Of a stretch of 64,000 nt of DNA, positions 32,753 to 42,129 are shown one piece after another. How positions within the stretch are numbered: position 1 is the stretch's first letter; each line of letters starts with the position of its first letter. The stretch lies in the NCBI RefSeq assembly GCF_023150065.1, contig NZ_JAKLLN010000022.1, forward strand, positions 1-64,000, read 5' to 3'. The translations under genes and the position numbers were made by a program. A model generated the notes under the pieces. That model worked only from the letters and a program-made list of their open reading frames with translations, was not told where the DNA came from and did not search any database. The stretch comes from Zoogloea sp. Lineage in GTDB: Bacteria > Pseudomonadota > Gammaproteobacteria > Burkholderiales > Rhodocyclaceae.

Positions 32753-34192
32753 TCAGCCCCGCCCGTATTTGTCTTCGAAGCGGACGATGTCATCCTCGCC
32801 CAGATAGCCGCCCGACTGCACTTCGATGATCTCGAGGGGCAGCTTTCCGGGGTTGGCGAGGCGATGGACGTGCCCCAGCGGGATGTAGGTGGACTCGTTT
32901 TCGCCCAGCAGGAAGGTCTTCTCGCCGTTGGTGACTTCAGCCGTACCCTTCACGACGATCCAGTGCTCGGCCCGGTGGTGGTGCATCTGCAGGCTCAGGC
33001 GGGCGCCCGGATTGACGACGATACGCTTGACCTGGAAGCGCGCCCCGCTGTCGATGGAGTCATACCAACCCCACGGACGATGGATCTTGCGGTGGGCCGA
33101 GGCCTGACTGCGACTGCCGGCCTTGAGGGCGGCAACGATCTGCTTGACGTTCTGGGTCTTGTCCTTGCGGGCCACCAGCACGGCGTCGGGGGTTTCGACG
33201 ATCACCGCGTCGTCGAGGCCGACGCAGGCCACCATGCGGTCCTGGGCATAGACGAGGGTGTTGCGGCTGTCCTCGAAGAGCACGTCCCCCCGGGCCACGT
33301 TGCCGCTGGCGTCCTTGTCGGCGATCTGCCACAGGGCATCCCAGGCTCCGACGTCGGACCAGCCGGCCGCCATCGGCACGACGCAGCCGGCAATGCCCAG
33401 CCCTTCGGCGGCCGACAGTTTTTCCATCACCGCATAGTCGATGGAATCCGACGGGCAGGACTGGAAGAGGGCCTTGTCCACACGCACGAAATCGGCGTCC
33501 CGCGAGCCGCCTTCCCAGGCCGCCAGGCAGGCCTGGGACATGGCTGGCTGGAGCTGCGCCATGGCCTTCAGCCAGACGCTCGCCCGCACCATGAACAGGC
33601 CGCTGTTCCAAAGATATTCGCCGCTATCGAGGTAGCGCTGGGCGGTGGCCGCATCGGGCTTTTCGACAAAGGCGGCAATGGCCTTGCTGCCATCGGCACG
33701 CTCGGCGCCGCAGCGGATGTAGCCATAGCCGGTCTCGGCATGGGTCGGCACGATGCCGAAGGTGACGATGCCGCCTTCCAGCGCCGCCGGGATGCCCGCA
33801 TCGATGGCCTTCTGAAAACCTGCCAGGTCCGGAATCACGTGATCGGCGGGCATTACCAGCAGCACCGGGTCGGCCTCCCGCGCGGCCAGGGCCGCCAGAG
33901 TCAGGGCCGGGGCGGTGTTGCGGCCGATGGGCTCGAGGACGATGTCACGGCTGGCACGCCCGACGGCACGGAGCTGCTCGGCGGTAACGAAGCGGTATTC
34001 CTCGTTGCACACGACGATGGGCGCCGCCGCCACCGGCAGACGCCCGCCAAAACCGGCGAGACGGCCGGCCGTGGCCTGCAGCATGGTCTCCTCCCCCACC
34101 AGGGCGAGGAGCTGCTTGGGGTACTGTTCGCGGGACAGGGGCCACAGGCGCGTGCCGGAGCCGCCGGAAAGAATGACGGGCTGGAGTTCCAT
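32753..34192 (-). CDS. manC: Mannose-1-phosphate guanylyltransferase / mannose-6-phosphate isomerase (ManC/CpsB type)
   Basis: A 479-residue bifunctional enzyme. The N-terminal nucleotidyltransferase domain has the signature ILSGGSGTRLWPLSREQYPKQ split around residues 7-27, with the mannose-site VEKPDAATAQRYL. The C-terminal cupin (type II PMI) has RPWGWYDSID and LSLQMHHHRAEHWIVVKGTA with the metal-binding His residues. It makes GDP-mannose for EPS, LPS or glycoconjugates. I start at ATG 34192, where the domain begins. It stands alone here, about 15 kb from the polysaccharide locus. Confidence 0.94.
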   Translation of the reverse strand: MELQPVILSGGSGTRLWPLSREQYPKQLLALVGEETMLQATAGRLAGFGGRLPVAAAPIVVCNEEYRFVTAEQLRAVGRASRDIVLEPIGRNTAPALTLAALAAREADPVLLVMPADHVIPDLAGFQKAIDAGIPAALEGGIVTFGIVPTHAETGYGYIRCGAERADGSKAIAAFVEKPDAATAQRYLDSGEYLWNSGLFMVRASVWLKAMAQLQPAMSQACLAAWEGGSRDADFVRVDKALFQSCPSDSIDYAVMEKLSAAEGLGIAGCVVPMAAGWSDVGAWDALWQIADKDASGNVARGDVLFEDSRNTLVYAQDRMVACVGLDDAVIVETPDAVLVARKDKTQNVKQIVAALKAGSRSQASAHRKIHRPWGWYDSIDSGARFQVKRIVVNPGARLSLQMHHHRAEHWIVVKGTAEVTNGEKTFLLGENESTYIPLGHVHRLANPGKLPLEIIEVQSGGYLGEDDIVRFEDKYGRG

Positions 34193-34292
34193 GATGGGTC
34201 GGATTGAAAGCGTAAAAAGAGGTTTGGTGCGTGCAGTGCACAATGACTTCTTTTTACCACAAACCCACGGGATTCAAACCGTCGTCATGGGG

Positions 34293-34913
34293 TCAGGCCG
34301 TGACCGTTTCGGCACCGTCGGACGGGGAAAGCCAGGCGCCGACCACCCGCTCGGCCTCCTCAATGCCGGTTTTCTTGAGGCTGGAGAACAGCTGCACGGT
34401 GACCTGCTCTCCCAGAGGGGCGAGCTCCTTGCGCACCGCAGCCAGCGTGGCCGCCTGCTCGGAACGGGTGAGCTTGTCGCTCTTGGTGAGCAGCACGTGG
34501 ATGGGCCTGCCGCTGGGGGCAAACCAGCCGATCATGACCCGGTCACGATCCTTCAGGGGATGACGGGAATCCATGATCAGGACCAGCCCGACGAGATTCG
34601 GACGGCGGGTGAGGTAGTCCTCCAGCAGACGCTGCCACTGGAGGCGGATGGCCTCGGGCACCTCGGCATAGCCGTAACCAGGCAGATCCACCAGCACCGC
34701 GCCATTGCGCAGGCGGAAGAAGTTGATCAGCTGGGTGCGCCCGGGCGTCTTCGACACGAAGGCCAGCCGGACATGGTCGCACAGGGTGTTGATGGCGCTG
34801 GATTTGCCGGCATTGGAGCGGCCGGCGAAGGCAACCTCGGGACCAGCCGGGGGCGGCAGGCCGTTGGGCTTGGCAACGGAAATCTCGAACTGGGCGTTAC
34901 GGAACAGGGACAT
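34293..34913 (-). CDS. engB: Ribosome biogenesis GTPase EngB (YihA/YsxC)
   Basis: About 206 residues. G1 is [15 protein letters not shown]3 [12 protein letters not shown]4 LLTKSDKL and G5 FSSLKKTG: the full set for the EngB family. It is needed for 50S subunit assembly. The frame is open to a GTG nine codons further up (34940); I prefer the ATG at 34913 because [12 protein letters not shown] matches the usual N terminus. It is divergent from the cytochrome c4 gene, a pairing common in beta- and gammaproteobacteria. Confidence 0.93.
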   Translation of the reverse strand: MSLFRNAQFEISVAKPNGLPPPAGPEVAFAGRSNAGKSSAINTLCDHVRLAFVSKTPGRTQLINFFRLRNGAVLVDLPGYGYAEVPEAIRLQWQRLLEDYLTRRPNLVGLVLIMDSRHPLKDRDRVMIGWFAPSGRPIHVLLTKSDKLTRSEQAATLAAVRKELAPLGEQVTVQLFSSLKKTGIEEAERVVGAWLSPSDGAETVTA

Positions 34914-35021
34914 GAGGAGGCTTCGGCATGCGCGGCGCACGCTATTGCATCGCGCAAATGACTGGAATTGCTATAGAATAGCAGGTTTGAGACATCCACA
35001 TTCTTGGCTTCCGAGGACATC

Positions 35022-35657
35022 ATGATCAAGCGTTCCCTGCTGCTTTCACTGCTTCTGGCCACCGGCGCGGTTCAGGCTCAAGACAAGGCCGCCGCCCAAC
35101 CCGACCTGGCCAAGGCGAAACAGACTGCAGAACAGGTTTGCGGCGCCTGCCACGGCACCGACGGCAACAGTCAGATTCCCGTCAACCCGAAACTCGCGGG
35201 CCAGCATGCGGAATACCTCTACAAGCAGCTGAAGAATTTCAAGAGTGAAGGCGGCGTCCCCGCCGAGCGTGCCAACCCGGTCATGGGCGGCATGGCTGCC
35301 GGCCTCTCCGACGCCGACATGAAGGGCCTGTCCAGCTACTTTGCCAGCCAGACCCTGAAGCCCGAATCCGCCAAGAACAAAGCGTCCATCGAGCTCGGCC
35401 AGAAGCTCTGGCGTGCCGGTGACCTGAAGCGCGGCATCCCCGCCTGTGCAGCCTGCCACGGCCCCGCCGGCGCCGGCCTGCCCGCCCAGTACCCGCGCCT
35501 GTCCGGCCAGTTTGCCGACTACACCGAAGCCCAGCTGAAGGCCTTCCGTGCCGGCGAACGTGCCAACGATCCGGCCAAGATGATGCGCACCATCGCCCTG
35601 AAGATGACCGACCCGGAAATCAAGGCGGTCGCCGACTACGCAGCCGGCTTGCGCTGA
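35022..35657 (+). CDS. Cytochrome c4 (di-haem, periplasmic)
   Basis: A 211-residue protein with a signal peptide (IKRSLLLSLLLATGAVQAQ) and two covalent haem sites, VCGACHGTDGN near residue 42 and ACAACHGPAGA near residue 140. Distal Met ligands are likely in NPVMGGMAAGL and KMMRTIALKM. Two similar halves in tandem are diagnostic of cytochrome c4, a carrier between the bc1 complex and terminal oxidases. GAGGA is eight bases before the ATG. It is followed by a terminator and then by the System II cytochrome maturation genes. Confidence 0.93.
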   Translation: MIKRSLLLSLLLATGAVQAQDKAAAQPDLAKAKQTAEQVCGACHGTDGNSQIPVNPKLAGQHAEYLYKQLKNFKSEGGVPAERANPVMGGMAAGLSDADMKGLSSYFASQTLKPESAKNKASIELGQKLWRAGDLKRGIPACAACHGPAGAGLPAQYPRLSGQFADYTEAQLKAFRAGERANDPAKMMRTIALKMTDPEIKAVADYAAGLR

Positions 35658-35692
35658 GTCAAGGCGCCCCCGGGCGCCAATCGGCTAGAAAG

Positions 35693-35719
35693 AAGGGGTG
35701 GTCTCGAGGCCACCCTTTT
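35693..35719 (+). terminator. Rho-independent terminator of the cytochrome c4 gene
   Basis: GGGTGG and CCACCC arms around an inner CTCGAG palindrome, followed by TTTTT. It lies about 40 bases after the stop codon. Confidence 0.8.
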
Positions 35720-35773
35720 TCATTTCCCGCCCCCTGCTCCACCGGATCAACCGCCCTCGCCGCGAAGCCCGTC

Positions 35774-37813
35774 ATGCGACACCGCAGCACCTCCCGCGCC
35801 CTGTACGAGCTGCTCAGCTCAATGCGTTTTGCGATCAGCCTGCTGACCCTGCTCGGCGTCGCGTCCATCATCGGTACGGTGGTCAAGCAGAACGAGCCCT
35901 ACAACAACTACCTCAACCAGTTCGGCCCCTTCTGGTTTCCGATCTTCGAGAAGCTGGGCCTCTACTCGGTCTACAACTCCTTCTGGTTTCTCACCATCCT
36001 GGGATTTCTGGTGCTGTCCACCAGCGCCTGCATCGTGCGCCAGGCGCGGCCGATGGTGAAGGACATGAAGGGCTTCCGGGAACATGCCCGGGAGAGCTCC
36101 CTGGCCAGCTTTGCCCATCAGGCCCGGCTGCCGGTGAGCCGGCCGGCGGCCGAGGCCCGGGCCGCAACCCTGGCCTACCTGACAGCCAACGGCTTCACCA
36201 CCCGCGAAAACACTCGGGAAGATAGCGTCCTGCTGGCGGCCAAACAAGGCAGCTGGACACGTGTCGGCTACTTCCTGGCCCATGGCGCCATCGTGCTGAT
36301 CTGCATCGGCGGGCTGCTCGACGGCAACCTGCCCCTCAAGATCCAGATGGCCCTGGGCGGCAAGCAGCTCACCACGGGCAACCAGCTGATCGCACAGATC
36401 CCGCCCGAAAGCCGGCTGGGGGTGGACAACTGGAGCTTCCGCGGCAACGTCTTCATCCCCGAAGGCAAGAGCGCCAACACGGCCGTGCTCAACGTGCAGG
36501 ACGGCATCCTGCTGCAGGACCTGCCCTTCACCGTATCCCTGCGCAAGTTTCACCTGGAGCACTACGAGAGCGGGATGCCCAAGCGCTTTGCCAGCGACAT
36601 CCTGATCACCGACAACGCCAGCGGCAAGTCGGTGGAGAAGACCATCGAGGTGAACAAGCCCTTCGAGTTCGCCGGCGTGATGATGTACCAGGCCAGCTTT
36701 GAGGACGGGGGTTCGCGCCTGCGCCTGCTTGGTCATGATCTGCGCGGCGGCAGCCGCCCGCCCTTCCCCGCCGAGGCGGTGGTGGGTGAAGCGGTGGCGC
36801 TCAAGGAGGCGGGGCTCGACTACACCCTTGAGCTCGGCAGCTTCCGCGCCTTCAACATCGAGAACATGGCCGTCGACAAGCCGGAAGCCGAGGCCGGCAG
36901 CCTCGCCCGCCTCGACAAGCACCTTGGTAGCGGCGCCCGCTCGCCGGCGGACAAGGACATGCAGAATGTCGGCCCGAGCATCCAGTACAAGCTGCGCGAT
37001 TCCGCCGGTCAGGCGCGGGAATACCAGAACTTCATGCAGCCCATCCTGCAGGACGGGGCCTGGTATCTGCTGACGGGCATGCGCAACGATCCGTCGGCGC
37101 CCTTCCGCTTCATGCGCATCCCTATGGACGACGATGGCCGCCCGGACAGCTGGTTTGCCATCCGCCGGGTGCTGCTCGACACGGCCCGCCACCCGGAAAT
37201 CGCCCGGCGCTTCACGGCCACCGCCCTCGGTGCGGAAGCCGGCCCCGAGGTGCTTGGGCGCATGCAGGAGACCACGGCACGCACCCTGGAGCTGTTCGCC
37301 AAAGGGGGCTTCGAGAGCCTGGGCAAGTTCATCGAGAGCACGATCCCCGAAGCCGAGCGGGACAAGGCTGCCGACGTCTTCATCAAGATCCTCGAAGGCT
37401 CGGCCTGGGAGGCCTGGAAGATGGCCCGCACCGACGCAGGCCAGCCGGCCATCGCACCGGCGGCGCAACATGCCCGCCTGCTGCGCGACACCCTCAACGC
37501 CACCAACGACAGCCTGCACTATGGCGCACCGGTGTATTTCCAGCCCACGGGCTTCGATGAGGTCCGCGCCACCGTGCTGCAGGTCACCCGCTCTCCCGGC
37601 AAACCCATCGTTTACCTGGGGTCCCTGTTCCTGGTGCTGGGCGTGTTTGCCATGCTGTACATCCGCGAACGTCGCCTCTTCGTGCTGATCAAAGATTCCG
37701 GAGAAGCCCTGGTGGCTCTCAGTTCAAATCGCAAATCGATGGATGTGGACGAGAGCTTCCGGCGCCACCGGGACGCCCTCGCCACCCTGCTCAATCCCGC
37801 CCCCCGCCCCTGA
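35774..37813 (+). CDS. resB: Cytochrome c biogenesis protein ResB/Ccs1 (System II)
   Basis: A 679-residue membrane protein. Three N-terminal spans (SMRFAISLLTLLGVASIIG, FWFLTILGFLVLSTSACIV and GYFLAHGAIVLICIGGLL) precede a large periplasmic domain of about 430 residues, and a final span lies near residue 615 (VYLGSLFLVLGVFAMLYI). This is the ResB arrangement. With CcsB it transports haem and ligates it to apocytochromes in the periplasm. The pair is 14 bp apart and next to cytochrome c4, one of its likely substrates. Confidence 0.94.
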   Translation: MRHRSTSRALYELLSSMRFAISLLTLLGVASIIGTVVKQNEPYNNYLNQFGPFWFPIFEKLGLYSVYNSFWFLTILGFLVLSTSACIVRQARPMVKDMKGFREHARESSLASFAHQARLPVSRPAAEARAATLAYLTANGFTTRENTREDSVLLAAKQGSWTRVGYFLAHGAIVLICIGGLLDGNLPLKIQMALGGKQLTTGNQLIAQIPPESRLGVDNWSFRGNVFIPEGKSANTAVLNVQDGILLQDLPFTVSLRKFHLEHYESGMPKRFASDILITDNASGKSVEKTIEVNKPFEFAGVMMYQASFEDGGSRLRLLGHDLRGGSRPPFPAEAVVGEAVALKEAGLDYTLELGSFRAFNIENMAVDKPEAEAGSLARLDKHLGSGARSPADKDMQNVGPSIQYKLRDSAGQAREYQNFMQPILQDGAWYLLTGMRNDPSAPFRFMRIPMDDDGRPDSWFAIRRVLLDTARHPEIARRFTATALGAEAGPEVLGRMQETTARTLELFAKGGFESLGKFIESTIPEAERDKAADVFIKILEGSAWEAWKMARTDAGQPAIAPAAQHARLLRDTLNATNDSLHYGAPVYFQPTGFDEVRATVLQVTRSPGKPIVYLGSLFLVLGVFAMLYIRERRLFVLIKDSGEALVALSSNRKSMDVDESFRRHRDALATLLNPAPRP

Positions 37814-37827
37814 CCCGAGGTCTCGCC

Positions 37828-38967
37828 ATGGAAATCGCCCACAAGGACAGCGCCGCCCTTCTGCGCCGCCTCAACCCCGGTGACTGGCTGTACGCCCTGG
37901 CGCTTGCCGGCGGCGCCCTGTTTGCCCTGCGCCAGTACGGGGGCTTCATGGACATCTACGACAAGGCCATCCTGCTGTTCACGGTGCCGGGCCTGGCTGC
38001 GATGGGGTTTGCATGGAAGCCCTTCCGGGTTTTCCTGGCGGCCGCCACGGCCCTGGCACTGGCCAGCATTGCCCTCTACCAGGGTGACCTGGCCCGGGCC
38101 GAGCAGGTGTTCTTCCTGAAGTACCTGATATCCAGCCAGACGGCGATCATGTGGATGAGCGCCCTGTTCTTCATCGCCACCGGCGCCTTCCTACTGGGCC
38201 TGGCGGCGCGCTCCGACTTTGCCGACGCCACCGGTTCGGCGCTCACCTGGTGCGCCGTGACCATGGGCACCACGGGGCTGATGGTGCGCTGGTACGAGAG
38301 CTACCTGATCGGCACCGATGTGGGCCACATCCCCCTGAGCAATCTGTACGAAGTCTTCGTGCTGTTTGCGCTGATGACCGGCCTGCTCTACCTGTACTAC
38401 GAGGGCCGCTACGCCACCCGCCGGATGGGCGCCTTCGTGCTGCTGGTGATCTCGGCGGCGGTGGCCTTTTTGCTGTGGTACACCTTCAGCCGCGAGGCCC
38501 AGGAAATCCAGCCCCTGATCCCGGCCCTGCAGAGCTACTGGATGAAGGTGCATGTACCGGCCAACTTCATCGGCTATGGCGCCTTCGCGCTGGCGGCAAT
38601 GGTCGGCGTGGCCGACCTGATGGTGCGCAAGGGCATCCTGGCCAGCCGTCTGCCGCCCGCCGAGGTGCTGGACGACGTGATGTACAAGGCCATCGCCATC
38701 GGCTTTGCCTTCTTCACCATCGCCACCATCCTGGGCGCCCTGTGGGCAGCCGAGGCCTGGGGCACCTACTGGCAGTGGGACCCGAAAGAAACCTGGGCCT
38801 TCATCGTGTGGCTCAACTACGCCACCTGGCTGCACATCCGCCTGACCAAGGGCCTGCGCGGGCCCATGCTGGCCTGGTGGGCGATTGTCGGGCTGGTGGT
38901 CACGGCCTTTGCGTTTGTCGGGGTCAACATGTTCCTGTCAGGCCTGCACTCCTACGGCTCGCTCTGA
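37828..38967 (+). CDS. ccsB: Cytochrome c biogenesis protein CcsB (CcsA/CcmC family, System II)
   Basis: A 379-residue polytopic protein with about eight spans. It has the haem-handling tryptophan-rich motif WGTYWQWDPKETWAF near residue 310, and periplasmic His ligands are likely in the ends of adjacent helices. Together with ResB it forms the System II cytochrome c synthase. It ends at 38967 and overlaps the 3' end of the convergent DUF455 gene by 16 bases. Confidence 0.95.
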   Translation: MEIAHKDSAALLRRLNPGDWLYALALAGGALFALRQYGGFMDIYDKAILLFTVPGLAAMGFAWKPFRVFLAAATALALASIALYQGDLARAEQVFFLKYLISSQTAIMWMSALFFIATGAFLLGLAARSDFADATGSALTWCAVTMGTTGLMVRWYESYLIGTDVGHIPLSNLYEVFVLFALMTGLLYLYYEGRYATRRMGAFVLLVISAAVAFLLWYTFSREAQEIQPLIPALQSYWMKVHVPANFIGYGAFALAAMVGVADLMVRKGILASRLPPAEVLDDVMYKAIAIGFAFFTIATILGALWAAEAWGTYWQWDPKETWAFIVWLNYATWLHIRLTKGLRGPMLAWWAIVGLVVTAFAFVGVNMFLSGLHSYGSL

Positions 38968-39806
38968 TCCGGCCGGGCCGCCCGGAAGGCGGCCTTGCCG
39001 GCCTCCAGGCGGGCAATCTCCGCATCACTGAAGCCCGCCTTCCGGCGGGCTTCGACATTCAGGGGGCGCGGCGGCCAGGGGGCGTCGAAGCGCGCCATCA
39101 GGGCCAGATAGGTGGCTTCCGGCTCCAACCCGCGCCCGGCGCAGAAATACCGGAACCAGCGGTCGCCCAGGGCCACGTGCCCGATCTCGTCGCGCAGGAT
39201 GATGTCCAGCACGCCGATGGTCGCCTCATCACCGATGCGGCGCAGGGCTGCGACGATGGGCGGAGTGGCATCCAGCCCCCGCGCCTCGAGCACCCGGGGC
39301 ACGAGGGCCATGCGGGCCAGGGGGTCATCGGCCGTCTTGACGGCCATCTCCCAGAGGCCGTTGTGGGCCTGAAAATCGCCGTAGGCATAGCCCAGATCAC
39401 GCAGCCGGGCCTCGACGAGGGAGAAGTGATAGGCCTCCTCGGCGGCCACTTCGAGCCAGCCGGTGTAGTAGTCCCCAGGCAGGCCGGCGAAGCGGTAGAC
39501 GCAATCGAGAGCCAGGTTGATGGCATTGAACTCGATATGGGCGATGGCGTGCAGCAGCGCCGCATGCCCCTCCGGAGAGGCGGGCTTGCGCCGTGGCAGC
39601 GTGGTGTGGGGAACGAGTTCAGGGCGAGGCGGGCGCCCCGGGTCGACAAGCGCCGGGGACTGCAGCCCGGCAACAGGAAGGTCAAACGCCCCGGCCCGCC
39701 AGTCGGCCAGCAGGGCGTCGGCCTTCGCCGCCTTGACGGCGGGCTCGCAGGCCATCAGCGCCTCAAGGGCACGGGTTTGAAGATCCGGAGCTTGTGTTTT
39801 CGCCAT
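38952..39806 (-). CDS. DUF455 family ferritin-like protein
   Basis: About 284 residues. Ferritin-like four-helix features are visible: HAIAHIEFNAINLALD, VAAEEAYHFSLVEARL and LRDEIGHVALGDRWF, in which E and H residues are spaced as in di-iron carboxylate proteins (E...ExxH...E...ExxH). DUF455 members are related to the tRNA hydroxylase MiaE-type ferritin-like superfamily but have no established function. I start at ATG 39806; an earlier start is possible. It lies between convergent ccsB and the co-directional ffh. Confidence 0.82.
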   Translation of the reverse strand: MAKTQAPDLQTRALEALMACEPAVKAAKADALLADWRAGAFDLPVAGLQSPALVDPGRPPRPELVPHTTLPRRKPASPEGHAALLHAIAHIEFNAINLALDCVYRFAGLPGDYYTGWLEVAAEEAYHFSLVEARLRDLGYAYGDFQAHNGLWEMAVKTADDPLARMALVPRVLEARGLDATPPIVAALRRIGDEATIGVLDIILRDEIGHVALGDRWFRYFCAGRGLEPEATYLALMARFDAPWPPRPLNVEARRKAGFSDAEIARLEAGKAAFRAARPDQSEP

Positions 39807-39849
39807 GGGAGCGGAGGGTATCAGGCCCTGCGGCCCACCCCCCGCTGAC

Positions 39850-41211
39850 TCAACGCAGGCCGCCACCGGGCATCAGGCCCTTCATGGCGCGCATCATCTT
39901 CTGCATGCCGCCCTTGGAGAACTGCTTCATCATCTTCTGGGTCTGTTCAAACTGGCCGAGCAGGCGGTTGACCTCCTGTACCGTCACCCCTGCGCCGGCC
40001 GCAATACGGCGCTTGCGGGAGGCCTTGAGAATCTCCGGCTTGGCCCGCTCGGCGGGGGTCATGGAGTTGATGATGCCTTCGATCCGCTTGACGGCCTTCT
40101 CCTCGACCCCGCCCTGGAGCTGACCCGCCGCCTGGGCAAACTGGGCGGGGAGCTTGTCCATCAGGCTGGACAGCCCGCCCATCTTCTTCATCTGGCCTAG
40201 CTGTTCCTTGAAGTCGTTGAGGTCGAAGCCCTTGCCGCTCTTGAGCTTCTGGGCAAACTCCTTGGCCTTCTCTTCATCCACGCCACGCCGGGCGTCCTCG
40301 ACCAGGGACAGGATGTCGCCCATGCCGAGGATGCGGCTGGCCATCCGCTCGGGATGAAACTCTTCGAGGCCACCGAGTTTTTCGCCGACACCAGCAAATT
40401 TGAGGGGCTTTCCGGTGACGTGACGTACCGACAGCGCCGCACCGCCACGGGCATCGCCGTCGAGCTTGGTCAGGACGACGCCAGTCAGGGGCAGGGCCTC
40501 GTTGAAGGCCCGGGCGGTGTTGACCGCATCCTGGCCGAGCATCGCGTCGACGACGAACAGGGTTTCGATGGGATTGACCGCCGCATGCAGGGCCTGGATC
40601 TCTTCCATCATGGCCTGATCGATGGCCAGCCGGCCCGCCGTATCCACCAGCAGCACGTCCATGTAGTGACGACGGGCGTAATCCACTGCGGCACGGGCGA
40701 TATCAACCGGCTTCTGATCGGGCGTGGACGGGAAGAACTCGATCCCGGCCTGCTGGGACACGGTCTGCAGCTGAGCGATGGCGGCCGGGCGATAGACGTC
40801 GGTGGAGACGGCCAGCACCTTCTTTTTCATCCGCTCGACCAGCATCTTGCCGAGCTTGCCGGTGGTGGTGGTCTTGCCGGCGCCCTGCAGGCCCGCCATG
40901 AGGATGATGGCCGGCGGCTGGGTGGCCAGGTTGAGGCCGCTGTGGGCGCCGCCCATCAGCTCGGTCAGTTCCTGGTGCACCACGCCCACCAGGGTCTGGC
41001 CCGGGGTCAGGGAGCTCAGCACCTCGGTGCCGACCGCCTTTTCCTTGACGCGGGCGATGAGGTCCTTGACCACCGGCAGGGCCACGTCGGCTTCGAGGAG
41101 GGCCATGCGGACTTCGCGCAGGGCGTCCTGAATGTTTTCTTCGGTAAGGCGCGCCTGACCCCGAAGGGTCTTGACGACTTTAGCCAGGCGGGTTGTGAGG
41201 TTATCCAGCAT
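39850..41211 (-). CDS. ffh: Signal recognition particle protein Ffh
   Basis: A 453-residue SRP54 GTPase, the standard length. The N domain starts MLDNLTTRLAKVVKTLRG; G1 is GLQGAGKTTTTGKL, G3 DTAGRLAIDQ, G4 LTKLDGDARGG. The Met-rich M domain closes the protein (KMGGLSSLMDKLP, KMMKQFSKGGMQKMM). It binds 4.5S RNA and signal sequences and delivers ribosomes to FtsY. The frame is open well upstream of the chosen ATG, but MLDNL is the invariant N terminus of the family. It is divergent from ypjD, as in E. coli. Confidence 0.96.
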   Translation of the reverse strand: MLDNLTTRLAKVVKTLRGQARLTEENIQDALREVRMALLEADVALPVVKDLIARVKEKAVGTEVLSSLTPGQTLVGVVHQELTELMGGAHSGLNLATQPPAIILMAGLQGAGKTTTTGKLGKMLVERMKKKVLAVSTDVYRPAAIAQLQTVSQQAGIEFFPSTPDQKPVDIARAAVDYARRHYMDVLLVDTAGRLAIDQAMMEEIQALHAAVNPIETLFVVDAMLGQDAVNTARAFNEALPLTGVVLTKLDGDARGGAALSVRHVTGKPLKFAGVGEKLGGLEEFHPERMASRILGMGDILSLVEDARRGVDEEKAKEFAQKLKSGKGFDLNDFKEQLGQMKKMGGLSSLMDKLPAQFAQAAGQLQGGVEEKAVKRIEGIINSMTPAERAKPEILKASRKRRIAAGAGVTVQEVNRLLGQFEQTQKMMKQFSKGGMQKMMRAMKGLMPGGGLR

Positions 41212-41249
41212 GATGGTTCGGGACCGAGGCCTTGGAGTAAACTTGAGGA

Positions 41250-42077
41250 ATGGCCGCGATTCTACTTCATCTCCTCCCCGCCTCCCTGTATGCCATCCTC
41301 GGCGTGCATTTCTGGCATAGCCGCTGGCTGGCGCCAACCCGGGCACCCCGCCAGGGTCTGCTGCCCTGGGAACGGCTCGTGATGCTGGCGGCCCTGGTGG
41401 CCCACGGCTTCGCCCTGCATGGGGTGTTCTTCTCTTCCGACGGCATTCACTTCGGTTTCAGCCTGGCCCTGTCGCTGATGCTGTGGCTGGCCATGCTGTT
41501 CTACTGGATCGAAAGCCTGTACGCCCGGCTCGAAGGCCTGCAGACCCTGGCGATGCCCGCCGCCACCATCTGCGCACTGCTGCCGGCCTTCTTTCCAGAC
41601 CAGCACCTGCTGACCAACGCCAACTCGCCGCTGTTCCGTGCCCACTTCGTGGTAGCCATGCTGGCCTACAGTCTGTTCACCCTGGCGGCGCTCCACGCCA
41701 CCCTGATGGCCGTGGCCGAACGGCGCCTGCACGGCGCCCGGCTGACCCGCGCGTTCGCCTCCCTGCCACCGCTGCTGACCATGGAGACTCTGCTGTTCCG
41801 GCTGATCGGGATTGCCTTCGTGCTGCTCACGCTCACCGTGGGTTCGGGCATCCTGTTTTCCGAGGCGCTCTTCGGCAAGGCCTTCCGGCTGGACCACAAA
41901 ACAGTGTTCGCCCTGATTTCGTGGTGCATCTTCGCCAGCCTGCTGGTGGGGCGCCACGCCTGGGGCTGGCGGGGCAAGAAGGCCCTGTACTGGACGCTCT
42001 CCGGCTTTGTGGCCCTGATGCTGGCCTACGTGGGCAGCCGCTTCGTGGCGGAAGTCCTGCTTTCCCGGCCAGCTTGA
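41250..42077 (+). CDS. ypjD: Inner-membrane protein YpjD/CorE-like (CcsA-type cytochrome assembly fold)
   Basis: A 275-residue protein with eight predicted membrane helices. Conserved His residues of the cytochrome c assembly fold appear as RAHFVVAMLAYSLF and DHKTVFALISWCIF. It is shorter than CcsB/CcmC and lacks their WWD motif. The order ffh - ypjD - corB-like is that of E. coli, where YpjD (CorE) has been linked to magnesium/cobalt resistance. Annotated by fold and conserved order; biochemical role uncertain. Confidence 0.86.
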   Translation: MAAILLHLLPASLYAILGVHFWHSRWLAPTRAPRQGLLPWERLVMLAALVAHGFALHGVFFSSDGIHFGFSLALSLMLWLAMLFYWIESLYARLEGLQTLAMPAATICALLPAFFPDQHLLTNANSPLFRAHFVVAMLAYSLFTLAALHATLMAVAERRLHGARLTRAFASLPPLLTMETLLFRLIGIAFVLLTLTVGSGILFSEALFGKAFRLDHKTVFALISWCIFASLLVGRHAWGWRGKKALYWTLSGFVALMLAYVGSRFVAEVLLSRPA

Positions 42078-42129
42078 CAAGCCCGAACCCGGACTGAATA
42101 CTGGTTCGACGCTACCCGCTCCACATCAC

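Noticed and set aside
35819-37519. A 566-codon minus-strand open frame opposite resB
   Set aside because: ResB has the right length, membrane profile and neighbours; the antisense frame shows no domain.
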